NCBI RefSeq assembly: GCF_004000255.1
Contig: NZ_RCIQ01000007.1
Coordinates: forward strand, 113,756 to 177,755
From: Nioella ostreopsis
Lineage (GTDB): Bacteria > Pseudomonadota > Alphaproteobacteria > Rhodobacterales > Rhodobacteraceae
DNA length: 64,000 bases
Direction of reading: 5' to 3'
The position numbers were made by a program, and so were the translations under genes. The notes below the pieces were generated by a model. That model had not been told where the DNA came from and searched no databases. It saw only the letters and a program-made list of their open reading frames with translations. Positions 17,370-25,937 of the stretch are shown here, in pieces. Every line of letters begins with the position of its first letter. Position 1 is the first letter of the stretch.

Positions 17370-19615
17370 TGGCTCTGGACGGACAAAAGACCGCTTACAA
17401 ATATATCGGCACCACCCCCAACCGCCCCGACGGGCTGGACAAGGTCACGGGCCGGGCGCGCTACGGCGCGGATATCTCGGTGCCTGGCATGCTGCACGGC
17501 GCAGTGGTGCGCAGCCCCCATGCCCATGCGAAGATCGTCAAGATCGACGCAACGAAGGCGCTGGCGATGGAGGGTGTGAAGGCCGTCATCACCCGTGCCG
17601 ATTTCCCCGAAGGGCTGGAAGGCGAGGACTGGGATATCCAGGAAAACTGCATGGCCGGGGAAAAGGCGCTCTATGACGGTCATGCCGTCGCCGCCGTCGC
17701 CGCCACATCGCCGCTCGTGGCCCGCGACGCGGCCAAGGCGATCGAGGTGACCTACGAGATCCTGCCCCACGTCACGGACGTGGATGAGGCGATGAAGGAG
17801 GGCGCGCCGGTCATCCGTGAAGGCGCTGCCGATTTCTCGGTGCCCGAAGGGCTGCACCCCAATGTGGTGCGCTATTTCGACAGCGGCCGGGGCGATCTGG
17901 ACAAGGGCTTTGCCGAGGCCGATCTGATCATCGAGCGCAGCTTCACCACCGAGGCCGCGCATCAGGGCTATATCGAACCCCATGCCTGCCTCGGCCAGAT
18001 GGGCGCCGATAACCGGGGCGAGCTTTGGGTCTGCACGCAAGGTCATTGGTTCATGCGCCGCATGTCGACCGCCGTTCTGGGCATCGAGACCACCAATATC
18101 CGCGTGACGCCCTCGGAAATCGGGGGCGGTTTCGGCGGCAAGACGACTGTCTTTATCGAACCCCTGTCACTGGCGCTGAGCCGCAAGGCAGGCGGCAAGC
18201 CGGTGAAGATGGTGATGAGCCGCAACGAGGTGCTGCGCGCCACCGGGCCGACGGCCTCGGCCTCGATGGACGTCAAGATGGGCATGACCAAGGATGGCAG
18301 GATCACCGCCGCCCATGGCACCTTCCGCATGCAGGGCGGCGCTTTTGCCGGTGCCCCCGTGGATGTGACCACTATGCTTGCCTTCGCCAATTACGACATC
18401 GAGCATGTGCACCATATCGGCTATGACGTGATCACCAACCGCCCCCGCCAGGCCGCCTATCGCGCGCCGGGGGCCCCGATGGCGGCCTTCGCCACCGAAA
18501 GCGTGATTGATGAGCTCTGCCGGGAGCTGGGGCTCGACCCGATCGACACGCGGTTGAAGAACGCCGCCAAGGAAGGCACGCGGGCGACCTTCGGGCCGAA
18601 ATACGGGCCGATTGGCTTCATGGAAACGCTGGAAGCCGCCAAGGCGCATCCGAATTACTCTGAACCGCTCGGCCCCAATCAGGGGCGCGGGGTGGCCTCG
18701 GGCTATTGGATGAACTGGGGTGGCGAGACCTCGGCCTCGGTGGCGATTTCCGAGGATGGCTCGGTGACTGTTTCCGTGGGCACCCCCGATATCGGCGGCA
18801 GCCGGGCCTCGATGGCGCTGATGGCGGCGGAAGCCTTTGGCATTCCTTACGAAAACGTGCGGGTCAACATCTCGGACACCGGTGCGCTTGGCGTCAATGA
18901 ACCCACCCATGGCAGCCGCGCGACCTATGCGTCGGGTCTGGCCACGATCCGCGCGGCGGAGGAATGCATCGGCAAGATGTGCAAACGCGCCGCCGACAAA
19001 TGGGGCATCGACCCGGAGGCGGTGGTCTGGGAAGACGGCTGCGCCAAGCCCTCTGGCCCCAATGCCGGGGAATTCCCGCCGATGACCATCGCCGAAATCG
19101 CGGGCGAAATGGGCGGCACTGGCGGGCCGATCTCTGGCCATTACGAGGACAGCCCCGCGGGCTTCTCCGGCAGCTTCGGCACCCATGTGGTGGATGTGGA
19201 GGTCGACCCCGAAACCGGCCGCACCACGATCCTGCGCTATCTGGTGGTGCAGGATGCGGGCAAGGCCATTCACCCCGCCTACGTGGAAGGCCAGTTCCAG
19301 GGCGGTGCCGCGCAGGGCATCGGTTGGGCGCTGAACGAGGAATATATCTATGGCGAGGACGGGCGGCTGCAAAACCCGGTCTTCCTCGACTACCGCGTGC
19401 CGGTCGCCTCGGACCTGCCGATGATCGACACGGTGATCGTGGAGGTGCCCAATCCCGGCCACCCCTACGGCGTGCGCGGCGTGGGCGAGACCGGCATCAC
19501 ACCGCCCCTGCCCGCTGTCGCCAACGCGGTGCGCGACGCCACCGGCAAGCGCATCTGCAAACTGCCGCTGCGCCCCTCTCGCGTTCTGGCCGCGATCCAG
19601 GGCAAGGAGGTCTGA
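17369..19615 (+). CDS. Xanthine dehydrogenase family, molybdopterin-binding large subunit
   Basis: 748 residues, the size of CoxL/HcrA-like large subunits. Motifs in order: GRARYGADI near the N-terminus, GGGFGGKT (about residue 252), QAAYRAPGAP (about 360) and GVRGVGETG with the catalytic Glu near residue 709. The active-site loop is AYRAPGAP and not the AYxCSFR of true CO dehydrogenase, so it is better called an aldehyde, purine or aromatic hydroxylase of unknown substrate. No dedicated cofactor-insertion chaperone gene (XdhC/CoxF) follows; instead a MoaD-like gene does. Confidence 0.9.
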   Translation: MALDGQKTAYKYIGTTPNRPDGLDKVTGRARYGADISVPGMLHGAVVRSPHAHAKIVKIDATKALAMEGVKAVITRADFPEGLEGEDWDIQENCMAGEKALYDGHAVAAVAATSPLVARDAAKAIEVTYEILPHVTDVDEAMKEGAPVIREGAADFSVPEGLHPNVVRYFDSGRGDLDKGFAEADLIIERSFTTEAAHQGYIEPHACLGQMGADNRGELWVCTQGHWFMRRMSTAVLGIETTNIRVTPSEIGGGFGGKTTVFIEPLSLALSRKAGGKPVKMVMSRNEVLRATGPTASASMDVKMGMTKDGRITAAHGTFRMQGGAFAGAPVDVTTMLAFANYDIEHVHHIGYDVITNRPRQAAYRAPGAPMAAFATESVIDELCRELGLDPIDTRLKNAAKEGTRATFGPKYGPIGFMETLEAAKAHPNYSEPLGPNQGRGVASGYWMNWGGETSASVAISEDGSVTVSVGTPDIGGSRASMALMAAEAFGIPYENVRVNISDTGALGVNEPTHGSRATYASGLATIRAAEECIGKMCKRAADKWGIDPEAVVWEDGCAKPSGPNAGEFPPMTIAEIAGEMGGTGGPISGHYEDSPAGFSGSFGTHVVDVEVDPETGRTTILRYLVVQDAGKAIHPAYVEGQFQGGAAQGIGWALNEEYIYGEDGRLQNPVFLDYRVPVASDLPMIDTVIVEVPNPGHPYGVRGVGETGITPPLPAVANAVRDATGKRICKLPLRPSRVLAAIQGKEV

Positions 19616-19860
19616 TGGCAGAGCTGCACCTGTGGTCAGGGCTGCGTGCCCTGGCCGACGGGAAAGAGATGGTGGAGATCGAGGGCGAAACCGTGGGCCA
19701 GGTTCTGGACGGGCTGGTCGCGGCCTATCCGGGGCTGGAACCGGCGCTGAAACGCGGCGTCTCGGTTGCGGTGGACGGGCAGATCGTGCCCAATAGCCGC
19801 AATCACCCGGTCAAGCCCGACAGCGAAATCTTCCTGTTGCAGAAACTGGCGGGCGGCTAG
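19615..19860 (+). CDS. MoaD/ThiS-like beta-grasp protein in Mo-hydroxylase operon
   Basis: 81 residues with the ubiquitin-like beta-grasp pattern (LHLWSGLRALADGKEMVEIEG, VAVDGQIV, DSEIFLLQKLAGG) and the C-terminal Gly-Gly needed for adenylation and thiocarboxylate formation in MoaD, ThiS and related sulfur carriers. It overlaps the large-subunit stop by one base (TGATG), so it is translationally coupled to the hydroxylase. A role as sulfur carrier for making or sulfurating the molybdenum cofactor of this enzyme is inferred from position only. It is too short to be a moaD duplicate with certainty; no moaE follows. Confidence 0.75.
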   Translation: MAELHLWSGLRALADGKEMVEIEGETVGQVLDGLVAAYPGLEPALKRGVSVAVDGQIVPNSRNHPVKPDSEIFLLQKLAGG

Positions 19861-20044
19861 GCGGACGTCGGTTACGCCCCGTCATCTGGCGGGCGTTGCA
19901 CGGGTCGGCCCGAGAAAAGCTGTCCAACATCAAAGCACTCGGCTCGTGTTTCGGGCTTCTTGGTGCCGTTCACAGGAACTTCTCCCATTGGGGGGCGCAC
20001 CCGGATCAACGCCGACAGGCGGTGTCGCCATTGATGACAGATTT

Positions 20045-20444
20045 GCGCGGAGGGCCTGTAAGCCGGATTCTGTCCCCCGCGGGTTTCCTCGCGGATCGAT
20101 GACCATTCCTCTAGGCCTGCGTTTGCACGCAGGCTCCAGCTGCCAACCCGGACCTCTCGGGCTGAAGCGACCCTGTGACAGGCACGCGAGGTCCCTATTT
20201 GGCGTTGCTCCCGGTGGGGCTTGCCGTGCCGGTCCTGTTGCCAGTCCCGCGGTGGTCTCTTACTCCACCGTTTCACCCTTACCGCCGGCGGTATCGGTTG
20301 CCCGACCGGCCCGGTGGCGGTTTCATTTCTGTGGCGCTTTCCGTCGGATTGCTCCGCCCGGGCGTTACCCGGCACCGTTGCTTCAGGGAGTCCGGACTTT
20401 CCTCGGACGGGTTGCCCCGCCCGCGGCCATCCAGCCCTCCGCGC
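20045..20444 (-). ncRNA. rnpB: RNase P RNA (bacterial type A)
   Basis: The minus strand shows the hallmarks of RNase P RNA: GAGGAAAGTCCGGACTCC near the 5' end, the ACGGTGCCGGGTAACGCCCG segment, AAGGGTGAAACGGTG in the middle, and ACAGAATCCGGCTTACAGG near the 3' end. The outer helix P1 is a perfect 11-base pairing of 20434-20444 with 20045-20055, which fixes the ends. It is the catalytic RNA that matures tRNA 5' ends. A sigma70-type promoter ends 7 bases before the 5' end. The 184 bases between its 3' end and the MoaD-like gene show nothing else. Confidence 0.95.
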
Positions 20445-20450
20445 CATCGC

Positions 20451-20479
20451 GACCTAGGGGCGTGCGGGGGGAAGGTCAA
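20451..20479 (-). promoter_or_regulatory. Promoter of rnpB
   Basis: On the minus strand TTGACC (20479-20474) and TAGGTC (20456-20451) are 17 bases apart. A start 7 bases downstream lands on 20444, exactly the outer base of helix P1. The -35 box overlaps the stop codon of the upstream amidase gene. Confidence 0.7.
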
Positions 20480-21135
20480 GCCCGTCTGGCAGGGAAACGT
20501 GCGGCGAGATCGGCCATGATCCCCATGTCACGGGTATCGAGCGGCCCGTCGTGGCGCGGGCGAAAGCGCAGGCGCAGCGTGGTCAGCAGCAGATCGTCGG
20601 TCGTCTCGGGGTAGCCAAAGCGCGCGGCATCTGCGCGAAACCGGGGCCAATCCACGGCGATATCCTGTGGCTCCGGCCAGACCGACAGCCCCTGTCGGGC
20701 GAGCCTTTGCCAGTCGAAGCGCGGGCCGGGGTCGTTCTTTCGGTCGGGCGCCATGTCGGAATGCGCGATGACCCCCTCGGGCGCGATAGACCAGCGTGAC
20801 AGGATGCCCGGCAGCAACGCCTCCAGCGCCGCGATCTGGCGCGCGGCGAAGGGGGTGTAGCCGGTATTGGCCAGCTCTATCCCGATCGACCGGGAATTGA
20901 CATCGTCCCGCCCGGCCCATGCGCCCGCGCCTGCGTGCCAGGCGCGCATCTCTTCTTCGACCAGCGCCATGACCTCACCCGCCTCGGAAATCAGGTAATG
21001 CGCCGACACCTCGCGCGCAGGGTTGCACAGCGCGCGGCATGCAGCTTCGCAGCTGTCCATGGCGGTGTAGTGCAGGACGACCAGTTCCGGTCTCAGCCCG
21101 TCGCGGCGGGGGCTGAAATTGGGCGAGCGGATCAC
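20476..21135 (-). CDS. N-acetylmuramoyl-L-alanine amidase (AmpD-like, Amidase_2)
   Basis: 219 residues. Zinc ligands and neighbours of the Amidase_2 fold are visible: VVLHYTAM (first His), NSRSIGIELANTGY, and AHSDMAPDRKNDPGPRFDW (second His and the Asp). It cleaves the MurNAc-L-alanine bond of peptidoglycan or of anhydro-muropeptides. There is no signal peptide from the chosen start, which favours cytoplasmic recycling. The start is GTG at 21135, overlapping the previous stop (GTGA); the longer frame upstream reads into the lipoprotein gene out of phase and lacks family similarity. Confidence 0.85.
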   Translation of the reverse strand: MIRSPNFSPRRDGLRPELVVLHYTAMDSCEAACRALCNPAREVSAHYLISEAGEVMALVEEEMRAWHAGAGAWAGRDDVNSRSIGIELANTGYTPFAARQIAALEALLPGILSRWSIAPEGVIAHSDMAPDRKNDPGPRFDWQRLARQGLSVWPEPQDIAVDWPRFRADAARFGYPETTDDLLLTTLRLRFRPRHDGPLDTRDMGIMADLAARFPARRA

Positions 21136-21803
21136 TGGTTGCGGGCAGCGGCGGCGGCGTTGCGGTAGACGGTCGGATCCCATCCACAGGCATAGCCATC
21201 GCCATCGGGGTCGAGCGCCTGCCGGTCGCGCTCGGGCCCGCCCATGGACAGGAACGCCTCCTGCGCCAGATCGTCGGACCGGTAGGCCAGGCAATTCCGT
21301 TCATGCCGTCCTTGCCCGAAGGGCGACCGGCGAAAGACCTGATTTCCCAATGGGTTCGAGGTGGTCAGCGCGTATTCGATGATATTGGGGCCGGTGGAGC
21401 CGGGGCGCTCGGGCACCGCTATGGGGGCGATCTCGACCCGCTGTTCCTGCATGCGTTGCAGCCGTTCGGCATCGCTTTCGATGGATTCGCGCCCCGCAAC
21501 CGCCTCGAAATCCTGTTCGTCCGAGATGCTGGTGTGGCCAGCTGTTGGTGGGGGGGCCGGGGTCGTTCCCTCGGCCTCGTCGATGGCCCCCGCTGCCAGC
21601 GCGGCGATATCAGGACGGTCCTCGCGAGCGGGTGGCAGAACGGTCTGCGGCTGACCACCCGCAAGCGCGGCCTCACGCTCCGCCCGTTCCTGCGCCAGAT
21701 GCTGGTTGTAATCGCCAAAGCCGACGCCGCGCGCGTCCTCGGGCTGGGACGCACAGGCCCCAAGCAGCAGGAACGTCAGCCCCGTCATCGCCAGTTTCTG
21801 CAT
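21132..21803 (-). CDS. Lipoprotein with excalibur-like calcium-binding motif
   Basis: 223 residues. The N-terminus MQKLAMTGLTFLLLGACASQ is a lipoprotein signal with the lipobox ending at Cys17. The middle is low-complexity, Glu/Ala/Arg- and Pro-rich, likely disordered. The C-terminus holds FLSMGGPERDRQALDPDGDGYACGWDP, with the D-x-D-x-D-G-x-x-C pattern of the excalibur domain, a small extracellular motif thought to bind calcium. Function unknown; the overlap with the amidase gene suggests a cell-envelope role. Confidence 0.7.
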   Translation of the reverse strand: MQKLAMTGLTFLLLGACASQPEDARGVGFGDYNQHLAQERAEREAALAGGQPQTVLPPAREDRPDIAALAAGAIDEAEGTTPAPPPTAGHTSISDEQDFEAVAGRESIESDAERLQRMQEQRVEIAPIAVPERPGSTGPNIIEYALTTSNPLGNQVFRRSPFGQGRHERNCLAYRSDDLAQEAFLSMGGPERDRQALDPDGDGYACGWDPTVYRNAAAAARNQ

Positions 21804-21835
21804 CTGCCCACCCTCGATCGTGTTTTGTCAGGCTT

Positions 21836-23320
21836 TTACCACCATTTGGCGGGTTTCGCCACAAAACCGGCCGCGTTTTCCAGCGCATAAGCGGTGTTCA
21901 GCAGATCGCCTTCCTCCCACGGGCGGCCAATCAGCTGCAGCCCAAGCGGCAGTCCCTGCGCGTCGAGGCCTGTCGGCACCGCCACACCGGGCAGTCCGGC
22001 AAGGTTCACGGTCACGGTGAAGACGTCGTTGAGATACATCTCGACCGGGTCCGACACCTCTTTGCCAAGCTCGAAGGCAGCAGAGGGCGTGGCGGGGGTC
22101 AGGATGCTGTCGACACCTTCAGCGAAGACATCGTCGAAGTCCTTCTTGATCAGCGCGCGCACCTTGCGGGCGCGGTTGTAATAGGCGTCGTAGAAGCCCG
22201 CCGACAGCACATAGGTGCCGATCATCACGCGGCGCTGCACCTCGGCTCCGAAGCCCTCGGCGCGGGTCTTTTCATACATCTCGGTGATGCCGTCGCCATG
22301 GCCCAGTTTGGCGCGGTGCCCAAAGCGCACCCCGTCATAGCGGGCGAGGTTCGAGGACGCCTCGGCGGGTGCGATCACGTAATAGGCGGGCAGCGCGTAT
22401 TTGGTGTGCGGCAGGCTGATATCGCGGATTTCGGCGCCCGCATCGCGCAGCATCTCGGCCCCCTGATGCCAAAGCGTCTCGATCTCTTCGGGCATGCCGT
22501 CCATGCGGTATTCCTCGGGAATCCCGATGACCTTGCCGCGAATGTCGCCGGTCAGCATCGCCTCGAAATCCGGCACCGCCAGATCGGCGGAGGTCGAGTC
22601 TTTCGGGTCATGCCCCATCATCGCGCGGCCCATGATCGCCGCATCGCGGACGGTCTTGGTCATTGGCCCCGCCTGATCCAGCGAGGACGCAAAGGCCACG
22701 ATGCCCCACCGGGAACAGCGCCCATAGGTGGGTTTCAGGCCCACGGTGCCGGTGAAGGCGGCGGGCTGTCGGATCGAGCCGCCGGTATCGGTGCCGGTCG
22801 CGGCCAGGCACAGGTCAGCCGCCACGGCAGAGGCCGAGCCACCGGAAGAGCCGCCGGGCGTCAGCAGGTCCTCGCCATTGCCGGCCTTCCACGGATTCAC
22901 CGCATTGCCATAAACGGAGGTTTCGTTCGAGGACCCCATGGCGAATTCGTCCATGTTGAGCTTGCCGAGCATCACGGCGCCTGCGTCTTTCAGCTGGCCC
23001 GAAACGGTCGATTCATACTGCGGCAGGAAGCCTTCGAGGATTTTGGAGGCCGCCTGCGAGGGCACACCCTCGGTGCAGAAGAGATCCTTGATGCCCACGG
23101 GAATGCCGCACATGTCGGGCGCATCGCCCGCCGCGATCCGCGCGTCGGCGGCCTTGGCCCGCTCCAGCGCCAGATCCGGCGTCTTGTGCACGAAGGCGCC
23201 AAGCGCATCAGCACCGTCGATGGCGGCCAAGCAAGCCTCGGTCAGCGCGACAGAGGTGGTTTCGCCCTTACGCAGCGCGTCGCGCGCCTCGGCGATGGTC
23301 AGCTTGTTGAGATCGGACAT
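21836..23320 (-). CDS. gatA: Asp-tRNA(Asn)/Glu-tRNA(Gln) amidotransferase subunit A
   Basis: 494 residues of the amidase-signature family. The Ser-cisSer-Lys triad is visible: Lys in [10 protein letters not shown] (about residue 79), and the two Ser in the [14 protein letters not shown] and [12 protein letters not shown] stretches. It releases ammonia from glutamine to amidate misacylated Glu-tRNA(Gln) or Asp-tRNA(Asn). It overlaps gatC by one base (TAATG). gatB is not adjacent in this window. Confidence 0.96.
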   Translation of the reverse strand: MSDLNKLTIAEARDALRKGETTSVALTEACLAAIDGADALGAFVHKTPDLALERAKAADARIAAGDAPDMCGIPVGIKDLFCTEGVPSQAASKILEGFLPQYESTVSGQLKDAGAVMLGKLNMDEFAMGSSNETSVYGNAVNPWKAGNGEDLLTPGGSSGGSASAVAADLCLAATGTDTGGSIRQPAAFTGTVGLKPTYGRCSRWGIVAFASSLDQAGPMTKTVRDAAIMGRAMMGHDPKDSTSADLAVPDFEAMLTGDIRGKVIGIPEEYRMDGMPEEIETLWHQGAEMLRDAGAEIRDISLPHTKYALPAYYVIAPAEASSNLARYDGVRFGHRAKLGHGDGITEMYEKTRAEGFGAEVQRRVMIGTYVLSAGFYDAYYNRARKVRALIKKDFDDVFAEGVDSILTPATPSAAFELGKEVSDPVEMYLNDVFTVTVNLAGLPGVAVPTGLDAQGLPLGLQLIGRPWEEGDLLNTAYALENAAGFVAKPAKWW

Positions 23321-23607
23321 TATTCCACCACCTTCGGAACCGCGAAAAACCCTTCCCGTGCATCGGGGGCATTGGCCAGAACCTTGGCCTGCTGATTGCC
23401 ATCGGTCACCACATCCTCGCGCCGTTTCAGGCGCATCGGCGTGACCGAGGTCATCGGCTCCACGTCATCGACATTCAGTTCCTGCAACTGCTCGATGAAG
23501 CCGAGGATCGCGTTGAACTCGCCTGCCAGCGCGGGCAGGTCTTCCTCTTCCACCTTGATCCGCGCGAGCTTCGCGACGCGGGCGGCGGTTTCGATGTCGA
23601 TGGACAT
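23320..23607 (-). CDS. gatC: Asp-tRNA(Asn)/Glu-tRNA(Gln) amidotransferase subunit C
   Basis: 95 residues, standard for GatC: N-terminal helices with [16 protein letters not shown] and a C-terminal belt segment [13 protein letters not shown]...[16 protein letters not shown] that wraps the A-B interface. It stabilises the GatCAB complex. First gene of the gatC-gatA pair, divergent from the UPF0173 gene. Confidence 0.95.
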   Translation of the reverse strand: MSIDIETAARVAKLARIKVEEEDLPALAGEFNAILGFIEQLQELNVDDVEPMTSVTPMRLKRREDVVTDGNQQAKVLANAPDAREGFFAVPKVVE

Positions 23608-23712
23608 GGGGTGTTACACCTTCGGGCTTGTGCAGTCTGGATCGGGCATCGGTTTACCGGGCAAGGCGCAGAGCCGCAAGCGCCTGCAACGCTGATTTGC
23701 GGCGAATCCCGT

Positions 23713-23740
23713 TTGACGAAGGTCCCTCTGCGGCTAACCT
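23713..23740 (+). promoter_or_regulatory. Putative sigma70 promoter of the UPF0173 hydrolase gene
   Basis: TTGACG (23713-23718) and TAACCT (23735-23740) with a 16-base spacer, 36 bases upstream of the start codon, in the gap between divergent genes. Confidence 0.4.
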
Positions 23741-23776
23741 TCGGGCAATGTGATCTTTAGGACAGGGAGAAGACCC

Positions 23777-24469
23777 ATGAACATCATCTGGCTCGGGCAC
23801 GGCAGTTTCCGCATCGAGATCGCAGGACAGGTCCTGCTGGTCGATCCATGGTTCACCGGCAACCCGGTCTTTCCCGAGGACCGCAAGGCGGACGCGATTG
23901 CCGGGGCCACCCATATCCTGCTGACCCATTGTCACTTCGATCACGTAGCCGATGTGGTGGATCTGGCGAAGGACATGGCGGTGCCGGTCGTGGGCCAGTA
24001 TGACCTGATGGGGTATTGGGCCGAAAATGAGGGGATCGAGACCGTCGGTTTCAACAAGGGCGGTACGGTGCAACTGGGCGATGTGGCGGTGACGATGGTC
24101 AACGCGGTGCATTCGTCGAGCTTTGGCACGCCCGATGGACCGAAATGGGGCGGCACCGAATGCGGCTTCATGATCGCGGGCGAGGGCCGGACCATCTATT
24201 TCTCGGGCGACACGGATGTGATGGCGGATATGGGCGTCTTCGCCGACCTGCATGCGCCCGATATCGGCATTCTGGCCGCAGGCGGGCATTTTACCATGGA
24301 TATGAGACGGGTGGCCTACGCGGCGAAAAAATTCTTCGATTTCAAGACGGTGATCCCCTGCCATTACCGGACCTTCCCGATCCTGGAGCAAAATGCAGAT
24401 GCGCTGGCCGCTGCCCTGCCCGGTGTCGACGTAATCGAGCCGGAGGTGATGGAAGCGATTGCGCTGTAA
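23777..24469 (+). CDS. UPF0173-family metal-dependent hydrolase (metallo-beta-lactamase fold)
   Basis: 230 residues. Metal ligands follow the metallo-beta-lactamase pattern: LLTHCHFDHVADV (H-x-H-x-D-H, about residue 52), a later His near ALNAVHSSSFG, FSGDTDVMADM (Asp) and a C-terminal PCHYRTFP (His). UPF0173 proteins are widespread with no proven physiological substrate. The ATG at 23777 follows an AGGGAGA site and starts exactly at the conserved MNIIWLGHGSF. The gene runs into a hairpin-chain repeat placed directly after its stop codon. Confidence 0.9.
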   Translation: MNIIWLGHGSFRIEIAGQVLLVDPWFTGNPVFPEDRKADAIAGATHILLTHCHFDHVADVVDLAKDMAVPVVGQYDLMGYWAENEGIETVGFNKGGTVQLGDVAVTMVNAVHSSSFGTPDGPKWGGTECGFMIAGEGRTIYFSGDTDVMADMGVFADLHAPDIGILAAGGHFTMDMRRVAYAAKKFFDFKTVIPCHYRTFPILEQNADALAAALPGVDVIEPEVMEAIAL

Positions 24470-24588
24470 GGGATTTCGAATGGCCTTCGGCCATCCGACC
24501 CGCGGGGGGATCCTCCCCGTCGCCATTGGGCTTGAACCAATGGCGCATCCAATGGCGACCCCCTGAGGTATTTGGGCCAAGATGAAAG
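24470..24588 (+). repeat. Hairpin-chain intergenic element, copy A
   Basis: Starts GGGATTTCG immediately after a stop codon. Hairpin 1 is ATGGCC-TTC-GGCCAT (24480-24494), then the linker CCGACCCGCG, then hairpin 2 (CGGGG 24503-24507 with CCCCG 24515-24519), then a perfect 11-base stem GTCGCCATTGG (24519-24529) with CCAATGGCGAC (24549-24559), and the tail CCCCTGAGGTATTTGGGCC at 24560-24578, ending AAGATGAAAG. The stop codon of the convergent gene tadA follows 2 bases later. The same order of parts is found at 36672-36991 with different stem sequences. Probably a two-way terminator or mRNA end. Confidence 0.75.
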
Positions 24589-24590
24589 AG

Positions 24591-25043
24591 TTATCTTCGG
24601 GGCGCGAAGAATTTCTTGAGCAGCTCCGACGCCTCGCGTTCCCCTATCCCGCAATAGACCTCGGGCTTGTGATGGGCCTGCGGGTGATCGAAGACGCGCG
24701 GGCCTTGCGCGACGCCACCCGATTTCGGGTCCGCCGCGCCGTAATAGAGCCGCGCGATGCGGGCCGCCGAAATGGCCCCCGCGCAGGCCGGGCAGGGTTC
24801 CAGCGTCACGTAGAGATCGCAGCCGCTCAGCCGTTCCGACCCAAGCGCCGCGCAGGCCGCGCGGATGGCCAGCATCTCGGCATGTGCCGTGGGGTCCTTC
24901 AGCTCTCGCATCCGGTTGCGGGTTTGCGCCAGAACCGTGCAATCGGGGCCGACGATCACGGCCCCCACGGGCACCTCGCCCGCCTCTGCGGCAAGGCGCG
25001 CCTCATTAAGCGCGGTCTGCATATGGCTGATGAAACCGGTCAT
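24591..25043 (-). CDS. tadA: tRNA adenosine(34) deaminase
   Basis: 150 residues of the cytidine/deoxycytidylate deaminase fold. Zinc site: His in DPTAHAEMLAIR (with catalytic Glu) and two Cys in LEPCPACAGAI. It converts A34 to inosine in tRNA-Arg(ACG). The ATG at 25043 is preferred to a TTG at 25067 because AGGGAAGGG lies just ahead and the conserved start (a few residues before ALNEARLAAEAGEVPVGAV) fits. Divergent from rluB, whose start is 52 bases away. Confidence 0.93.
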   Translation of the reverse strand: MTGFISHMQTALNEARLAAEAGEVPVGAVIVGPDCTVLAQTRNRMRELKDPTAHAEMLAIRAACAALGSERLSGCDLYVTLEPCPACAGAISAARIARLYYGAADPKSGGVAQGPRVFDHPQAHHKPEVYCGIGEREASELLKKFFAPRR

Positions 25044-25095
25044 TCCCTTCCCTTTGCCGCTTTCCAAGCCGCTGTCAAACCGCTAGTCCAAAGCC

Positions 25096-25935
25096 ATGAG
25101 CACCAACACCCCAGAGGGCGACCGCATCGCCAAGGTTCTGTCCCGCGCCGGCATCGCCAGCAGGCGGGAGGCGGAACGCATGATCGAGGCGGGCCGCGTC
25201 ACCGTCAATGGCAAGAAAATCGACAGCCCGGCGCTGAACGTGACGCCTGCCGACAAGATCACCGTTGACGGCAAGGAGGTGGGTGAGCCCGATCGCCCGC
25301 GCCTGTGGCTCTATCACAAGCCGCAGGGCCTGGTGACCACGACGAGCGACGAAAAGGGCCGCGAGACGGTCTTCGACACGCTGCCCGAGGGGATGCCGCG
25401 GGTGATGAGCGTCGGGCGGCTCGACCTCAATTCCGAGGGTCTGCTGCTGCTGACCAATGATGGCGGCGTCAAGCGCAAGCTGGAGCTTCCCTCGACCGGC
25501 TGGCTGCGCAAGTATCGGGTGCGGGTGAAGGGCACTCCCAAGGACGAGGATCTGGCCCCGCTGCGCAAGGGTGTGACCATCGAAGGCGAACGGTTCCAGC
25601 CGATGGACGTGACGCTCGACCGCCAGCAGGGCGCGAATGCCTGGCTGACCGTGGGCTTGCGCGAAGGCAAGAACCGCGAGATCCGCCGCGCCATGGGCGA
25701 AGTGGGCCTTGATGTGAACCGGCTGATCCGGGTCAGCTATGGCCCCTTCCGGCTGAACGAGCTGAAACCCGGCGAGGTCGAGGAAATCAAGCCCAAGGTG
25801 CTGCGCGACCAACTGGGGATCGCCCTGCCCGACGGTCATGCGGAAGCAAAGGCGAAGCCAACGCGGCCCGGTGTAAAGAAACCCCGCAAGGCACCGCCCA
25901 AAGGGCCCAAGGGCCCCGTAGCCAACAGGCGCTGA
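25096..25935 (+). CDS. rluB: 23S rRNA pseudouridine synthase, RluB/RsuA family
   Basis: 279 residues. N-terminal S4 RNA-binding domain (RIAKVLSRAGIASRREAERMI), then the RsuA-family catalytic domain with the active-site Asp in VGRLDLNSEGLLLLTNDG (about residue 115). The tail is a basic Lys/Pro/Arg-rich stretch (about 255-279), a common RNA-binding extension. It isomerises a uridine in 23S rRNA, probably U2605 by the family. Stops 2 bases before the end of the convergent usp gene. Confidence 0.9.
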   Translation: MSTNTPEGDRIAKVLSRAGIASRREAERMIEAGRVTVNGKKIDSPALNVTPADKITVDGKEVGEPDRPRLWLYHKPQGLVTTTSDEKGRETVFDTLPEGMPRVMSVGRLDLNSEGLLLLTNDGGVKRKLELPSTGWLRKYRVRVKGTPKDEDLAPLRKGVTIEGERFQPMDVTLDRQQGANAWLTVGLREGKNREIRRAMGEVGLDVNRLIRVSYGPFRLNELKPGEVEEIKPKVLRDQLGIALPDGHAEAKAKPTRPGVKKPRKAPPKGPKGPVANRR

Positions 25936-25937
25936 GC

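Noticed and set aside
18167..19462. 431-codon open frame on the minus strand
   Set aside because: Antisense to the Mo hydroxylase large subunit, whose motifs are intact.
17369..19615. Form I carbon monoxide dehydrogenase
   Set aside because: The signature AYxCSFR loop is absent and the gene order lacks coxD/E/F/G accessory genes.
19872..20447. Open frames on both strands across rnpB
   Set aside because: The structure and conserved segments of RNase P RNA explain this DNA; the translations have no family resemblance.
21545..23395. 616-codon open frame on the plus strand
   Set aside because: Antisense to gatA and gatC, which are unmistakable.
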